Counted from the first letter of the stretch, positions 1 through 9,084 are shown. The stretch: 64,000 nt of DNA from Microbacterium candidum (GCF_030315975.1 NZ_JASXSZ010000004.1:372001-436000), one strand, 5' to 3'. Numbers and translations are program-made. The notes: generated by a model from the sequence alone, not told the origin.

Positions 1-6
1 GCACCG

Positions 7-1281
7 ATGACCAGGACCTACATCCGTGACTTCCACGGAGATGACCTCGATCAGATCGTGCGCCTGTGGGGCCAGGTCGCGCAGGACAGCGCGTGGCCCA
101 TCTACTCGCTCGCCGAGGTGATCGCCTCCTGCCAGGAGGACTACGCCGTCGTCGCCGTGCAGGGCGACCTCCTCGTCGGCGCGGCGGTCGGCCGCGCGGC
201 GCATGCGCAGGGGTGGATCGTCTTCTTCGGCGTCGCCGACGCGGCCTCGCCCGCGGACGTCAGCGCGGGGCTCCTCCACGAACTCGAACGCCGGATGGCG
301 CCGCTCGGACTCGCGAAGCTGTCGGTGCTGATCCCCGAGGCCGAAGGTCTCGAGGCGTTCACGGCGAACTCGTTCGAGGTCCATCGGTCCGTGCGGTACC
401 TCGAGCGTGCGATGCCGGCGCAGCGGCGGGAGATCGACGCACTGAAGGAGCTCGGCGGCCGCATCCTGCCGCGGCACCTGTGGGAGCGGGTCGCTGGGAT
501 GGCGCACGAGAAGGCGCTCCTCGAGGAGCGCCTCGTCACGCCGCTCGCCCATCCCGAGCTCGCCGAGCGGTTCGGCGTCGTGCCGCCGCGCGCGGTGATG
601 CTGTTCGGCCCGCCCGGCACGGGGAAGACCACGTTCGCGCGAGCGGTCGCATCCCGCCTGGGCTGGCCGTTCGTCGAGCTCTTCCCTTCGCGCCTCGCCG
701 ACGGGGGAGCGGGGCTCGCGGGCGCGCTGCGCGCGTCGTTCGAGAAGATCGACGAGCTCGAGCACGCCGTCGTGTTCATCGACGAGGTGGAGGAGATCGC
801 ATCCCGGCGCGGGGGCATCCCCCCGTCGCCGATGCAGGGGGTCACCAACGAGCTGCTGAAACTCGTGGCGGACTTCCGCGACCGCGAGGGGCGGCTCCTC
901 ATCTGCGCCACGAACTTCGTCAGGGCGTTGGATGCGGCGTTCCTCCGCCACGGCCGCTTCGACTACGTGATCCCGATCGGGCTCCCCGACACGGATGCCC
1001 GACGCGCGATCTGGGGGCGCTACATCCCGCCCGAATCGGCGACCGGCATCGACGTCGACAGGCTCGTCGCCGACAGCGAGGGGCTGACCCCCGCCGACAT
1101 CGAGTATGCGGCGCGGCGCGCTTCTCAGGAGGCTCTGGCCCGAGCCCTTCGTCCGGGCGAGGAGGAATCCGCCCTCACGACAGCGGACTACGAACGGGCG
1201 CTCGGCAGCACGAGGGCGACGGTGTCGCCCGAGGAGATCGACGAGTTCCGCGCCGACATCGAGACCATCGCACGCCTCTGA
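7..1281 (+). CDS. GNAT-like/AAA+ ATPase fusion protein
   Basis: The 424-residue protein joins two domains. Residues about 1-135 read like a GNAT acyltransferase fold. Residues about 150-400 are an AAA+ ATPase with Walker A GPPGTGKT (201-208), Walker B ending in D259-E260, and an arginine-finger/sensor stretch containing RHGRFD. The AAA part resembles single-ring remodelling ATPases such as the FtsH, CDC48 and spastin group. The ATG lies at the window's left edge, so its ribosome site is only partly visible and an upstream start cannot be excluded. It converges on the TetR gene with only 4 bases between stop codons. The substrate is unknown; a role in remodelling or modifying a partner protein is inference only. 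Confidence 0.8.
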   Translation: MTRTYIRDFHGDDLDQIVRLWGQVAQDSAWPIYSLAEVIASCQEDYAVVAVQGDLLVGAAVGRAAHAQGWIVFFGVADAASPADVSAGLLHELERRMAPLGLAKLSVLIPEAEGLEAFTANSFEVHRSVRYLERAMPAQRREIDALKELGGRILPRHLWERVAGMAHEKALLEERLVTPLAHPELAERFGVVPPRAVMLFGPPGTGKTTFARAVASRLGWPFVELFPSRLADGGAGLAGALRASFEKIDELEHAVVFIDEVEEIASRRGGIPPSPMQGVTNELLKLVADFRDREGRLLICATNFVRALDAAFLRHGRFDYVIPIGLPDTDARRAIWGRYIPPESATGIDVDRLVADSEGLTPADIEYAARRASQEALARALRPGEEESALTTADYERALGSTRATVSPEEIDEFRADIETIARL

Positions 1282-1285
1282 CGGG

Positions 1286-1891
1286 TCAGCCGGCCAGGAG
1301 CCCGCCGATGATGGCGTCCACGGTGCGTTCGGCGGCGGCTCGCACGGCGGTGGAGGGCGTGCCGCGGAGCGGGCCGCGGAGGGCGAGCAGCGCGAAGCCG
1401 TGCACCGCCGACCAGCACGGCCACTCCGCTCCGGCGCGTGCGGACGCGGCCAGCGCACCGTCGGCGACCAGCCCGTCGAGGGCCTCCACGAGCGAGGCGA
1501 GCGGAGCTGGAAGCTCGCCGTCGCCTCGCACGGGGATCTCGGAGAACGCGACGTCGAACCATCCCGGCTCGGCCAGCGCGAAGCCGATATAGCCGAGGCC
1601 CACGGCGCGCAGGCGGTCACGCGCCGGGGGGAGTGCCGCATCCGTACGCTCCGCCACCATGCGTTCGGCCATGTGCTCTTGGATACGGGTCGCGACGGCG
1701 ACGAGGAGCGACTCGCGATCCGCGAAGTGCCGGTAGGTCGCACTGGGTGAGACGCCCGCGACTCGGGCGACATCGCGCAGCACGAGCGCGGACGCGCCGC
1801 CGGCGCGGGTGAGTGCAAGCCCGGCGTCGATGAGCGCCTCGCGCAGGTTGCCGTGGTGATAGGTCGCCCGGGCGACGGCCGGCTGCGGCAT
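1286..1891 (-). CDS. TetR/AcrR-family repressor, WHG-type C-terminal domain
   Basis: This 201-residue protein has an N-terminal helix-turn-helix (about residues 25-60). The opening YHHGNLREAL string is the hallmark of TetR proteins with the WHG C-terminal domain, and the ligand-binding half is short and Ala/Leu rich. It is divergent from the DUF899 gene that starts 69 bases away. An imperfect palindrome sits between them (1921-1939), so it most likely represses that gene, possibly with DUF2200 behind it, as well as itself. The ligand is unknown. Confidence 0.88.
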   Translation of the reverse strand: MPQPAVARATYHHGNLREALIDAGLALTRAGGASALVLRDVARVAGVSPSATYRHFADRESLLVAVATRIQEHMAERMVAERTDAALPPARDRLRAVGLGYIGFALAEPGWFDVAFSEIPVRGDGELPAPLASLVEALDGLVADGALAASARAGAEWPCWSAVHGFALLALRGPLRGTPSTAVRAAAERTVDAIIGGLLAG

Positions 1892-1920
1892 CCAGAGCCC
1901 CCTGTTGCGTGTCGGAGCCG

Positions 1921-1939
1921 ATGTGTACGCTGTTCACAT
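1921..1939. promoter_or_regulatory. Candidate TetR operator between the repressor and DUF899 genes
   Basis: The inverted repeat ATGTGTACGCTGTTCACAT has 14 of 19 positions symmetric (ATGTG.AC...GT.CACAT). It lies in the only gap between the divergent TetR and DUF899 genes, 21 bases before the DUF899 start. Size and position fit a TetR dimer site. Assignment is by position and symmetry only. Confidence 0.5.
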
Positions 1940-1960
1940 TACCGCGGATCGAAGGAGAAG

Positions 1961-2644
1961 ATGATGACCACCGCACTCCCGCCCGTCGTCGATCGCGACT
2001 CGTGGAAGCAGCAGCTCGATGAGCTTCGCGTGCGTGAGAAGGCCGCGACGCGCGAGCTCGACGCGATCGCCGCACAGCGCCGACGGCTGCCGATGGTGAA
2101 GATGCCGGAATACGTCCTCATGAGCAAGGACGGTCCGGTCAGCCTCGTCGACCTGTTCGACGGGAAGTCGCAGCTCATCACCTATCACCACATGTGGCAC
2201 GACGGCGCCGAGTGGCAGTGCCAGGGGTGCACCGGCTCCACGGCGCTGTACACGCGGCTCGAATTCCTCGAGCCGTACGACGCGCGCTTCGTGATCGTGA
2301 CGCAGGGGGAGATCGGCGCCGCGCTCGCCTACAAGGAGAAGGTCGGCAACCGCATGGAGTGGTACTCCACCGCGGGCAGCGACTTCGGGGCCGATGTGGA
2401 TGCGCCGAAGGACGGCGGATTCGCGTACAACGTGTTCCTCCGCGACGGCGACGACGTCTATCGCACATGGCACACGACCGGCCGCGGGGCGGAGCAGCTG
2501 CAGTTCTCGTTCGGTCTCATGGACATCCTTCCGTGGGGCCGTCAAGAGGCCTGGCAGGACGTCCCGGAGGGCTGGCCGCAGGACGACGCATACAGCCGCT
2601 GGCCGTCGTCGAAGACCATCGCGGAACGCTACGGCGCGAAATAG
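1961..2644 (+). CDS. DUF899 thioredoxin-fold family protein
   Basis: The protein has 227 residues from the ATG at 1961, chosen because GAAGGAG lies 4-10 bases upstream; an in-frame extension to 1853 would run into the TetR gene. It matches the DUF899 family: the HHMWH segment, a C87-x-x-C90 pair in a thioredoxin-like position, and the C-terminal [13 protein letters not shown] motif. DUF899 members are predicted thioredoxin-fold proteins of unknown reaction. The divergent TetR gene and the operator between them suggest inducible expression. DUF2200 follows after 10 bases and probably shares the transcript. Confidence 0.85.
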   Translation: MMTTALPPVVDRDSWKQQLDELRVREKAATRELDAIAAQRRRLPMVKMPEYVLMSKDGPVSLVDLFDGKSQLITYHHMWHDGAEWQCQGCTGSTALYTRLEFLEPYDARFVIVTQGEIGAALAYKEKVGNRMEWYSTAGSDFGADVDAPKDGGFAYNVFLRDGDDVYRTWHTTGRGAEQLQFSFGLMDILPWGRQEAWQDVPEGWPQDDAYSRWPSSKTIAERYGAK

Positions 2645-2654
2645 CCTGGAGGGC

Positions 2655-3017
2655 ATGGAGCACCGGATCTTCACCACGACCGTCGCGTCGGTCTATCCGC
2701 TGTATGTCGCGAAGCTCGAGCGCAAGGGCCGCACGCAGGCAGAGCTCGACGAGGCGATCGAGTGGCTGACCGGCTTCGACGAGCCGGCGCTGCGGCGCGA
2801 GCTCGACGAGGAGTCGACGTTCGAGGAGTTCTTCGCGGATGCCTCCCTCAACCCGAACGCCTCGCTCATCACGGGTGTCGTGTGCGGCGTGAAGGTGCAG
2901 GAGATCGAGGATCCGCTCATGCAGAAGATCCGCTACCTCGACAAGCTCGTCGACGAGCTCGCCAAGGGCAAGGCGATGGAGAAGGTGCTGCGCAGACCCC
3001 TTCCCGAGAAGGCCTGA
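2655..3017 (+). CDS. DUF2200 family protein
   Basis: This is a 120-residue protein starting at ATG 2655 with GGAGGG just upstream. It shows the DUF2200 signature: HRIF near the N-terminus, [15 protein letters not shown], and [24 protein letters not shown] near the C-terminus. It is a small soluble all-helical protein of unknown function. The gene lies 10 bases after the DUF899 gene and stops just before the AT-rich repeats in front of padR, so the two genes likely form one TetR-controlled unit. Confidence 0.85.
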   Translation: MEHRIFTTTVASVYPLYVAKLERKGRTQAELDEAIEWLTGFDEPALRRELDEESTFEEFFADASLNPNASLITGVVCGVKVQEIEDPLMQKIRYLDKLVDELAKGKAMEKVLRRPLPEKA

Positions 3018-3018
3018 A

Positions 3019-3038
3019 CGATATATCGTTATATATCG
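3019..3038. promoter_or_regulatory. Candidate PadR operator: paired ATATATCG repeats
   Basis: The string CGATATATCGTTATATATCG contains the perfect palindrome CGATATATCG (3019-3028) and a second ATATATCG copy exactly 10 bases downstream, one helical turn later. It is one of the most AT-rich spots in the window and stands 37 bases before the padR start. PadR regulators typically bind AT-rich dyads in their own promoters, so autoregulation is likely. Confidence 0.55.
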
Positions 3039-3074
3039 CTGGGCCTCACGGGAGGCTCGCCCGAGGAGGTCCTC

Positions 3075-3647
3075 ATGAACGGTTCCTTCGACTCCGGCTT
3101 CGGCCGTGGGTTCGGCTCCAACTTCGGCTCCGGATCGGGCGGACCGGGCGGTCCGAACCCGTGGGAGTTCCTCGACCAGCTGCGCTCGATGTTCGAGCAG
3201 CGCACGTCGACGCCCCGCATGGCTCGCGGTGACGTGCGCACGGCGGTGCTCTCGCTGCTCGCCGAGCAGCCCATGCACGGGTACCAGATCATCTCCGAGA
3301 TCGAGCAGCGCAGCGGCGGATCGTGGAAGCCGAGCGCGGGCTCCGTCTACCCGACGCTCCAGCTCCTCGCCGACGAGGGGCTCATCGAGGCCACCGAAGC
3401 GGACGGGCGCAAGACGTACGCGCTGACGGATGCCGGGCGGGATGCGGCCGAAGAGGCCGCGGGCCGCGCAGCCCCGTGGGAAGCGCAGCGGTCGTCCGGA
3501 ATGGGCGCGCTGCCGAAGGCCGGCATCGAGCTCGCGCAGGCCGCCGCCCAGGTCGGGCGCACCGGTTCGCCCGAGCAGGTGGCGGAGGCCGTGGCGGTCC
3601 TGGAAGAGGCCCGCCGCAGGCTCTACAGCATCCTCGCGCAGGGGTGA
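3075..3647 (+). CDS. PadR-family transcriptional regulator
   Basis: The 190-residue protein has a Gly/Phe-rich low-complexity head (residues 1-30), then a PadR winged helix (about 50-125, with MHGYQIISEIEQRSGGSWKPS and the GSVYPTLQLLADEGLI recognition region), and a helical tail likely used for dimer formation. The ATG at 3075 follows GAGG. The stop overlaps the GTG of the ABC1 kinase gene, so translation of the two is coupled. The head with repeated GFG/GSG units is unusual compared with a minimal PadR protein. Confidence 0.88.
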   Translation: MNGSFDSGFGRGFGSNFGSGSGGPGGPNPWEFLDQLRSMFEQRTSTPRMARGDVRTAVLSLLAEQPMHGYQIISEIEQRSGGSWKPSAGSVYPTLQLLADEGLIEATEADGRKTYALTDAGRDAAEEAAGRAAPWEAQRSSGMGALPKAGIELAQAAAQVGRTGSPEQVAEAVAVLEEARRRLYSILAQG

Positions 3648-5269
3648 CCGGGGGCGCGCGCTATCGGCGCATCCTGCGGTTCGCGGCCCGCTACATCGTG
3701 GAGATGTGGTGGTACGAGCTCGTGCTGCCGCGGATCGGGTTCGCGGAGCATGCGAAGAAGACCCGCACGGCCCGGCTGACGCGCATCGCGCAGCGCTTCC
3801 ACGTGCTGGCGGTCGCGCTCGGCGGGCTCATGATCAAGGTGGGGCAGTTCCTGTCGTCGCGCCTCGACGTGCTGCCGCCCGCGATCACCGACGAGCTCGC
3901 CGGGCTCCAGGACGAGGTCCCGGCCGTCCCGTTCGCCGAGATCCGCGCGCTCGCGGAGGCCGAGCTCGGCGTGCCGCTCGTGGACATCTTCGCCTATTTC
4001 GACGAGGAGGCGGTCGCGGCCGCATCCCTCGGTCAGGCGCACCGCGCGCGCCTGATGACGCTGGATGCGGGCTTCGACGAGGTGATCGTCAAGGTGCAGC
4101 GTCCGGGCATCTCGGACATCGTCGAGATCGACCTGTCCGCGCTGCGCCGCGTGGCGGGATGGCTCAGCCGCGTGCGCGTCGTCGCCGACCATGTCGATCT
4201 GCCCTCGCTCGTCGAGGAGTTCGCCGCCACGAGCCTCGACGAGATCGACTATCTGAAGGAGGCGGCCAACGCGGAGTGCTTCGCGGACGACTTCGCCGGA
4301 GACGCCCGCGTGGGCGTGCCGCAGATCGCGTGGGAGCGCACGACACGCCGCGTCCTGACGCTGTCGGACGTGACCGCGATCAAGATCAGCGACGTCGGGG
4401 CGCTGAAGGCTGCGGGGGTGGACCCGAAAGCGGTCGCGCAGACCTTCGCGCAGGTGATGTTCGAGCAGCTGTTCGACAACGGCTTCTTCCACGCCGATCC
4501 GCATCCGGGCAACATCTTCGTGATGCCGCTCACGGACGGCGGGTTCCGGCTCGACTTCATCGACTTCGGGATGATGGGGGCCGTTCCCGACGACCTGCGC
4601 ACGGGCCTGCGGCGACTCCTCGTCGCGATCGCGTCGCGCGACGGGCGCGGTCTCGTGGACAGCATCCGGGAGGTCGGCGTCCTCCTGCCGTCCGCCGACA
4701 CCACCGAGCTCGAACGCGCCGTGACGGAGCTCTTCTCGCGCTTCGGCGGGATGGGCTTCGCGCAGTTGCGGGAGGTCGACGAGCGCGAGTTCCGCGACTT
4801 CGGGCGCGAGTTCGGCGAAGTGGTGCGGGCGCTGCCGTTCCAGCTGCCGGAGAACTTCCTCCTCGTCATCCGTGCGATGTCGCTGACCTCGGGCGTGTGC
4901 AGCACGCTCGACCCCGACTTCAACATCTGGGATGCGGTCGAGCCCTTCGCCTCGCGACTCCTCGCGACGGAGGGGAGCCGTGCGATCGGTGACCTCGTCG
5001 GCGAAGCCGGGATGCTGGTGCGCCTGCCCAAGCGCCTCGACGGCGCGATCTCGCGGCTCGAGGAGGGACGGGTCTCCGTCTCGGTGCCCGCGGTCGACAA
5101 GCGCCTCGCGCGGCTCGAACGGATGGGGCGCCGCATCCTCTGGGCCGTCGTCTTCGCGGGTCTCCTCGTCGCCGGGGCCGTGCTGCTCCCGTCGACTTTC
5201 GGGATCGTCCTCATGTCCGTGTCGGTGATCCCGCTCGTGCTCGCCCTCTTCGGCGGCGGAAGGCGGTAG
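3644..5269 (+). CDS. ABC1 (UbiB/AarF-type) atypical kinase
   Basis: The protein has 541 residues from GTG 3644, which overlaps the padR stop (GTGA). ABC1 hallmarks are present in order: the KVGQ lysine (K65) of the KxGQ motif, an Ala-rich nucleotide loop (AAASLGQAH), the DEIDYLKEAAN region, the catalytic HADPHPGN (H283) and the metal-binding DFG (D307). Two hydrophobic segments at the C-terminus should anchor it in the membrane. Family members support isoprenoid quinone or lipid homeostasis through an ATPase/kinase-like activity. Coupling to PadR suggests regulated expression under envelope stress, which is inference. The terminal hairpin at 5283-5340 follows directly. Confidence 0.88.
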   Translation: MTGGARYRRILRFAARYIVEMWWYELVLPRIGFAEHAKKTRTARLTRIAQRFHVLAVALGGLMIKVGQFLSSRLDVLPPAITDELAGLQDEVPAVPFAEIRALAEAELGVPLVDIFAYFDEEAVAAASLGQAHRARLMTLDAGFDEVIVKVQRPGISDIVEIDLSALRRVAGWLSRVRVVADHVDLPSLVEEFAATSLDEIDYLKEAANAECFADDFAGDARVGVPQIAWERTTRRVLTLSDVTAIKISDVGALKAAGVDPKAVAQTFAQVMFEQLFDNGFFHADPHPGNIFVMPLTDGGFRLDFIDFGMMGAVPDDLRTGLRRLLVAIASRDGRGLVDSIREVGVLLPSADTTELERAVTELFSRFGGMGFAQLREVDEREFRDFGREFGEVVRALPFQLPENFLLVIRAMSLTSGVCSTLDPDFNIWDAVEPFASRLLATEGSRAIGDLVGEAGMLVRLPKRLDGAISRLEEGRVSVSVPAVDKRLARLERMGRRILWAVVFAGLLVAGAVLLPSTFGIVLMSVSVIPLVLALFGGGRR

Positions 5270-5282
5270 CGTCCCGAGGTAT

Positions 5283-5340
5283 CGACTTGCGGCGAATGGC
5301 GGGAATCGCCGAGTCGATACCCGCCATTCGCCGCAAGTCG
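5283..5340. repeat. Perfect 21-bp hairpin (element A), related to the DUF559-flanking hairpins
   Basis: Arms 5283-5303 and 5320-5340 are perfect reverse complements around a 16-base loop. The outer end reads CGACTTGC and the arm contains AATGGCGGG. The hairpins at 18152-18220 and 19272-19334 share GACTTGC at the outer end, an ATG triplet further in, arm lengths of 21-26 bp and loops of 16-19 bases. The loop contains AGTCGATA (5312-5319), which can pair with TATCGACT at 5280-5287, so two alternative folds exist. It may act as terminator for the ABC1 gene, but no T-tract follows. Confidence 0.8.
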
Positions 5341-5381
5341 GCGTCAAAGGGGCGAGGCGAGCGCGTCCTCCGCAAGCCACG

Positions 5382-5396
5382 TAGGATGCTTCGGTG
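5382..5396 (+). promoter_or_regulatory. -10 element TAGGAT six bases before a GTG start (leaderless)
   Basis: TAGGAT (5382-5387) is followed after six bases by the GTG of the transglutaminase-like gene and no Shine-Dalgarno sequence is present. A transcript starting 7 bases after the hexamer would begin at the start codon itself. The same TAGGNT-N6-GTG spacing occurs at 19356 and, on the minus strand, at 61971. Confidence 0.5.
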
Positions 5397-6182
5397 CCCC
5401 GCGTCGTCTCCGCCGAAATCGATCTCGAGACGGCCGCATCCGTCGACCTGATCTTCCAGATCGCGACCCGCGCGGATGTGCCTCTCGAAAGCGAATCCCT
5501 GACCTTCAGCCAGGACATCGAGCCCGTCGAACTCGTCGCCGCCGACGGCACCCGGTTCCACCGCATCCGGAGCTTGGAAGGCCCTCTCGAAGTCCGCTAC
5601 CGGGCTGTCGTCGAGACGCAGGACGCCCCGACCCGGACGCCCGAGCTCGAGCTCATCCCGTATCTCCGCCCGAGCCGATACAGCGAGTCCGACATCCTGT
5701 TCCCGCAGGCGCGCCGCGAGTTCCGCGGCCTGTCCGGCGCCGAGCTCGTGATCGCCGTCACGGACTACGTCGCCGACACGCTGGCCTACACGCGTGGCGC
5801 CTCCTCCGGCACCGACAGCGCCGTCACGATCCTGCCGAAGGGCCAGGGCGTGTGCCGCGACTACGCGCACTCGGTCGTCGCCCTCCTGCGCGCGATGGAC
5901 GTCCCCGCCCGCTACGCCGCGTGCTACGCGCCCGGGCTCGTCCCGATGGACTTCCACGCCGTCGCCGAGGCGTGGGTGGACGGCGCCTGGCACGTCGTGG
6001 ACGCGACGCGGCTCGCGAACCGTCACGGTCTCGTCCGCATCGCGACAGGGGTGGATGCGGCGGCCTGCGCGTGGCTGAGCTACCACGGCGGGGCGGTGTC
6101 GCTGAAGCGCCTGCGCGTCGATGCGCAGACCGATGCGCCGCTGGATCACGACGATCACTCGGCGCTCATCCAGATCGCCTGA
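5394..6182 (+). CDS. Transglutaminase-like (cysteine protease fold) protein
   Basis: This 262-residue cytosolic protein carries the transglutaminase-like triad: C154 in GQGVCRDYAH, H188 in DFHAVAEAWV and D203 in WHVVDATR. An N-terminal beta-rich domain (about residues 1-110) precedes the catalytic core, as in bacterial members of the transglutaminase superfamily related to predicted cysteine proteases or amidases. It has no signal peptide or membrane segment. The GTG start is fixed by the adjoining -10 hexamer. It lies between hairpin element A and the argS promoter, so it is probably transcribed alone. The substrate is unknown. Confidence 0.85.
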   Translation: MPRVVSAEIDLETAASVDLIFQIATRADVPLESESLTFSQDIEPVELVAADGTRFHRIRSLEGPLEVRYRAVVETQDAPTRTPELELIPYLRPSRYSESDILFPQARREFRGLSGAELVIAVTDYVADTLAYTRGASSGTDSAVTILPKGQGVCRDYAHSVVALLRAMDVPARYAACYAPGLVPMDFHAVAEAWVDGAWHVVDATRLANRHGLVRIATGVDAAACAWLSYHGGAVSLKRLRVDAQTDAPLDHDDHSALIQIA

Positions 6183-6193
6183 AGCCTGCGCCG

Positions 6194-6211
6194 TAGACTG
6201 GACCGCCTATG
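6194..6211 (+). promoter_or_regulatory. argS promoter -10 (TAGACT), probably leaderless
   Basis: TAGACT (6194-6199) lies nine bases before the argS ATG and there is no ribosome site. tsaC has the same hexamer at the same distance (24926) and prmC has TAGTGT at the same distance (24011), which supports a shared leaderless arrangement. Confidence 0.45.
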
Positions 6212-7873
6212 GGACCCGAACAGCTCTCCGCCGCACTCCTCGCCGTCATCGCCCCGCTCGCGGAGGCGCGACGCCCCGGTTCCAGCGAGGGCCTCACGGC
6301 CGCCGACCTGCCGCTCGAGCGTCCCAAGAACCGTGAGCACGGCGACTGGGCCTCCAACGCCGCCCTGAAGCTCGCCAAGGTCGTCGGCGCGAACCCGCGC
6401 GAGTTCGCGGGCGAGATCGCGGCGGCGCTCGTCGAGACCCCCGGAGTCGCGGGCGTCGAGGTCGCCGGACCCGGCTTCATCAACATCCGGCTGGATGCCG
6501 CGGCCGCGGGCTCGCTCGCGAAGCAGATCGTGGATGCCGGCACCGCCTTCGGCACGAACGACAGCCGCGCCGACGAGGTCATCAACCTGGAGTTCGTCTC
6601 GGCGAACCCGACCGGCCCGATCCACCTCGGCGGCACACGCTGGGCGGCCGTCGGCGACGCGATCGCCCGCATCCTCATGTCCCAGGGCGCCCAGGTCACG
6701 AAGGAGTACTACTTCAACGACCACGGCGTGCAGATCGATCGCTTCGCCCGGAGCCTGGTCGCCGCGCACCGCGGCGAGCCGACCCCGGAGGACGGCTACG
6801 GCGGCGCCTACATCGGCGACATCGCGCGCCGCGTCGCCCTGGCGTATCCGGGCGACATCGACACGCTCGACCCCGCCGCGCAGCAGGAGGCCTTCCGCGA
6901 GCTCGGCGTCGGCTTCATGTTCGCCGAGATCAAGCAGAGCCTCCACGAGTTCGGCGTCGACTTCGACGTGTACTTCCATGAGAACGAGCTGCACGACTCG
7001 GGCGCCGTCGAGCGTGCTGTGGCGCGCCTGCGCGAGCTCGGCCACATCTTCGAGCTGGACGGCGCCACGTGGTTGCGCTCGACGGAGCTCGGGGATGACA
7101 AGGACCGCGTCATCATTAAGTCCGACGGGCAGGCCGCGTACTTCTCCGGCGACCTCGCGTACTACCTGAACAAACGCGAGCGCGGCTTCAACCGCTGCAT
7201 CATCATGCTGGGCGCCGACCACCACGGCTACGTCCGGCGTCTGATGGCGATGTGCGCCGCGTTCGGCGACGAGCCGACCGTCAATCTGCAGGTCCTCATC
7301 GGCCAGATGGTGAACCTCGTCAAGGACGGCCAGCCGATGCGCATGTCGAAGCGCGCGGGCACCGTCGTCACCCTCGAGGACCTCGTCGAGATCGTCGGGG
7401 TGGATGCGGCGCGCTACGCGCTCACGCGCAGCTCGACGGACTCGAACCTCGACGTCGACCTCGACGTGCTGCAGCGCCGCACGAACGACAACCCCGTCTT
7501 CTACGTGCAGTACGCCCACGCGCGGACCCACAACGTCGGACGCAACGCGGCCGCATCCGGTGTCGACCGCTCGGAGTTCGCCCCCGAGCTGCTGGACCAC
7601 GAGACCGAGTCGGCGCTCCTCGGCGCCCTCAACGAGTTCCCCCGCATCGTCGCGTATGCGGCCGAGGTTCGCGAGCCGCACCGCGTCGCGCGCTACCTCG
7701 AGGAGCTCGCCGGGCTCTACCACCGCTGGTACGACAACCGCCGCGTGATCCCCCTCGGCGACGCTCCCGTGGAGCCCGTGCACCGCACGCGCCTGTGGCT
7801 CAACGACGCCACCGGCCAGGTGCTGCGCAACGGCCTCGGCCTTCTCGGAGTGAGCGCCCCCGAGCGCATGTGA
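6209..7873 (+). CDS. argS: Arginyl-tRNA synthetase
   Basis: The 554-residue class I aminoacyl-tRNA synthetase charges tRNA-Arg with arginine using ATP. The N-terminal Arg-S domain (residues about 1-90) precedes the catalytic core with the HIGH-equivalent HLGG (H139-G142) in [11 protein letters not shown]. The KMSKS-equivalent is MSKR (379-382) in MRMSKRAGT, followed by the helical DALR anticodon-binding domain that ends at ERM. Length is normal. It is followed 5 bases later by the first LmeA-like gene, so both may be on one transcript. Position ahead of lysA is typical for actinobacteria. Confidence 0.97.
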   Translation: MGPEQLSAALLAVIAPLAEARRPGSSEGLTAADLPLERPKNREHGDWASNAALKLAKVVGANPREFAGEIAAALVETPGVAGVEVAGPGFINIRLDAAAAGSLAKQIVDAGTAFGTNDSRADEVINLEFVSANPTGPIHLGGTRWAAVGDAIARILMSQGAQVTKEYYFNDHGVQIDRFARSLVAAHRGEPTPEDGYGGAYIGDIARRVALAYPGDIDTLDPAAQQEAFRELGVGFMFAEIKQSLHEFGVDFDVYFHENELHDSGAVERAVARLRELGHIFELDGATWLRSTELGDDKDRVIIKSDGQAAYFSGDLAYYLNKRERGFNRCIIMLGADHHGYVRRLMAMCAAFGDEPTVNLQVLIGQMVNLVKDGQPMRMSKRAGTVVTLEDLVEIVGVDAARYALTRSSTDSNLDVDLDVLQRRTNDNPVFYVQYAHARTHNVGRNAAASGVDRSEFAPELLDHETESALLGALNEFPRIVAYAAEVREPHRVARYLEELAGLYHRWYDNRRVIPLGDAPVEPVHRTRLWLNDATGQVLRNGLGLLGVSAPERM

Positions 7874-7878
7874 CGGCC

Positions 7879-9084
7879 ATGGACGAGCGCGACGAGCGAC
7901 CGCCCGCTGACGGATCCGCGGGATTCGTCATCCCTCCGCGTCCGCCTCTGCCTCCGCGCCCGCCCATTCCGGCCGGTCCGGGGGATGCGGCGGACGTGCC
8001 CGAACCCGTCGATGCGGATCACCCGACGATCCCCATCGAGCGGATCGGGACGGATGCGGCATCCACGGGCGGCGCGGAAAGCGCCTCTCCGACGCGTGAT
8101 GCCGGCGCCGGCGCTCCTGCGTGGGCCGGACACGATGCGACGGCGCGCCAGCCGATCGTGCCGGCGGAAGCAGGGCCGGCAACGGGGGACGCGGCATCCG
8201 GGCCTGCGGAATCCGCCGCCGAGCCGGAGGCGACGACCCTCCCGCTTCCCGTCGTCGGCGCGCCCCCGTCCCCGCCGGAGACCTACGTCCCGACGGCCGG
8301 CGCGCCCCCGAAGCCGCCGAAGGCCCGTCGCCGTGGTCGTGCGGCCCTCATCTGGACGCTCGCAGTCGTCGTGGTCCTCGGCATCGCCGGCACGATCGGG
8401 TGGTTCGCGGGCGAGGCGTGGGCCGAGAAGGCGGTGACGTCTGCGGTCCAGCAGCAGACCGCCAAGGCGCTCGGCATCTCCGATCCGCAGACCGTCAAGG
8501 TGGGCCTCACCGACCCCGTGCTGCCACAGGTCATCGCCGGCACCCTCACGACCCTCGACGTCGCAGCGCCCAACATTCCGATTGGCGGCGCCAGCGGCAC
8601 CGTGACCCTCCACGCCACGGGCGTCCCGACCGGCGGAGGGCAGCCCTCGAGCGCCACCGCATCCGTCTCGATGTCGCCTGACGCCGTCACGACGCTCGCC
8701 GGGTCGCTGGGCGACACCGTCCCGGGCTCGCTGAAGGTCTCGGGTTCCAACCTCACGGTCACGCTCAATCCGGCGCAGTTCCTCAGCAAGGTGACGGTCG
8801 TCGTGACATTCACGCCCTCGGTGGCGAACGGCGAGCTCGTACTCACCCCGTCGGCGTTCCAGGTCGGGAAGTTCGAGATGTCGGCCGACACGATCCGCCA
8901 GCGCTTCGGGGGGCTCGCCGCAGGCATGCTCGCGCCGCGCACGGTGTGCGTCGCATCGGCCTTCCCGAAGGGTCTCACCCTCAGCGGCATCCACCTGTCG
9001 CAGCAGACCGTCGTCGCGGACTTCTCCGTCGATCCCGGCATCGCGACCGATCCCGCCCTGCAAGCGAAAGGCACCTGCGGATGA
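7879..9084 (+). CDS. LmeA-family (DUF2993) membrane-anchored lipid-binding protein, copy 1
   Basis: The protein has 401 residues from ATG 7879, five bases after argS. Residues 1-150 are a cytosolic Pro/Ala/Glu-rich disordered region. A transmembrane helix follows (about 155-177, ALIWTLAVVVVLGIAG), then an extracytoplasmic DUF2993 domain (about 185-400). In mycobacteria, LmeA binds phospholipids and affects mannan and lipoglycan elongation. The next gene encodes a shorter paralog and overlaps this one by 4 bases (ATGA), so both products are probably made together. Names beyond the family are not justified. Confidence 0.85.
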   Translation: MDERDERPPADGSAGFVIPPRPPLPPRPPIPAGPGDAADVPEPVDADHPTIPIERIGTDAASTGGAESASPTRDAGAGAPAWAGHDATARQPIVPAEAGPATGDAASGPAESAAEPEATTLPLPVVGAPPSPPETYVPTAGAPPKPPKARRRGRAALIWTLAVVVVLGIAGTIGWFAGEAWAEKAVTSAVQQQTAKALGISDPQTVKVGLTDPVLPQVIAGTLTTLDVAAPNIPIGGASGTVTLHATGVPTGGGQPSSATASVSMSPDAVTTLAGSLGDTVPGSLKVSGSNLTVTLNPAQFLSKVTVVVTFTPSVANGELVLTPSAFQVGKFEMSADTIRQRFGGLAAGMLAPRTVCVASAFPKGLTLSGIHLSQQTVVADFSVDPGIATDPALQAKGTCG

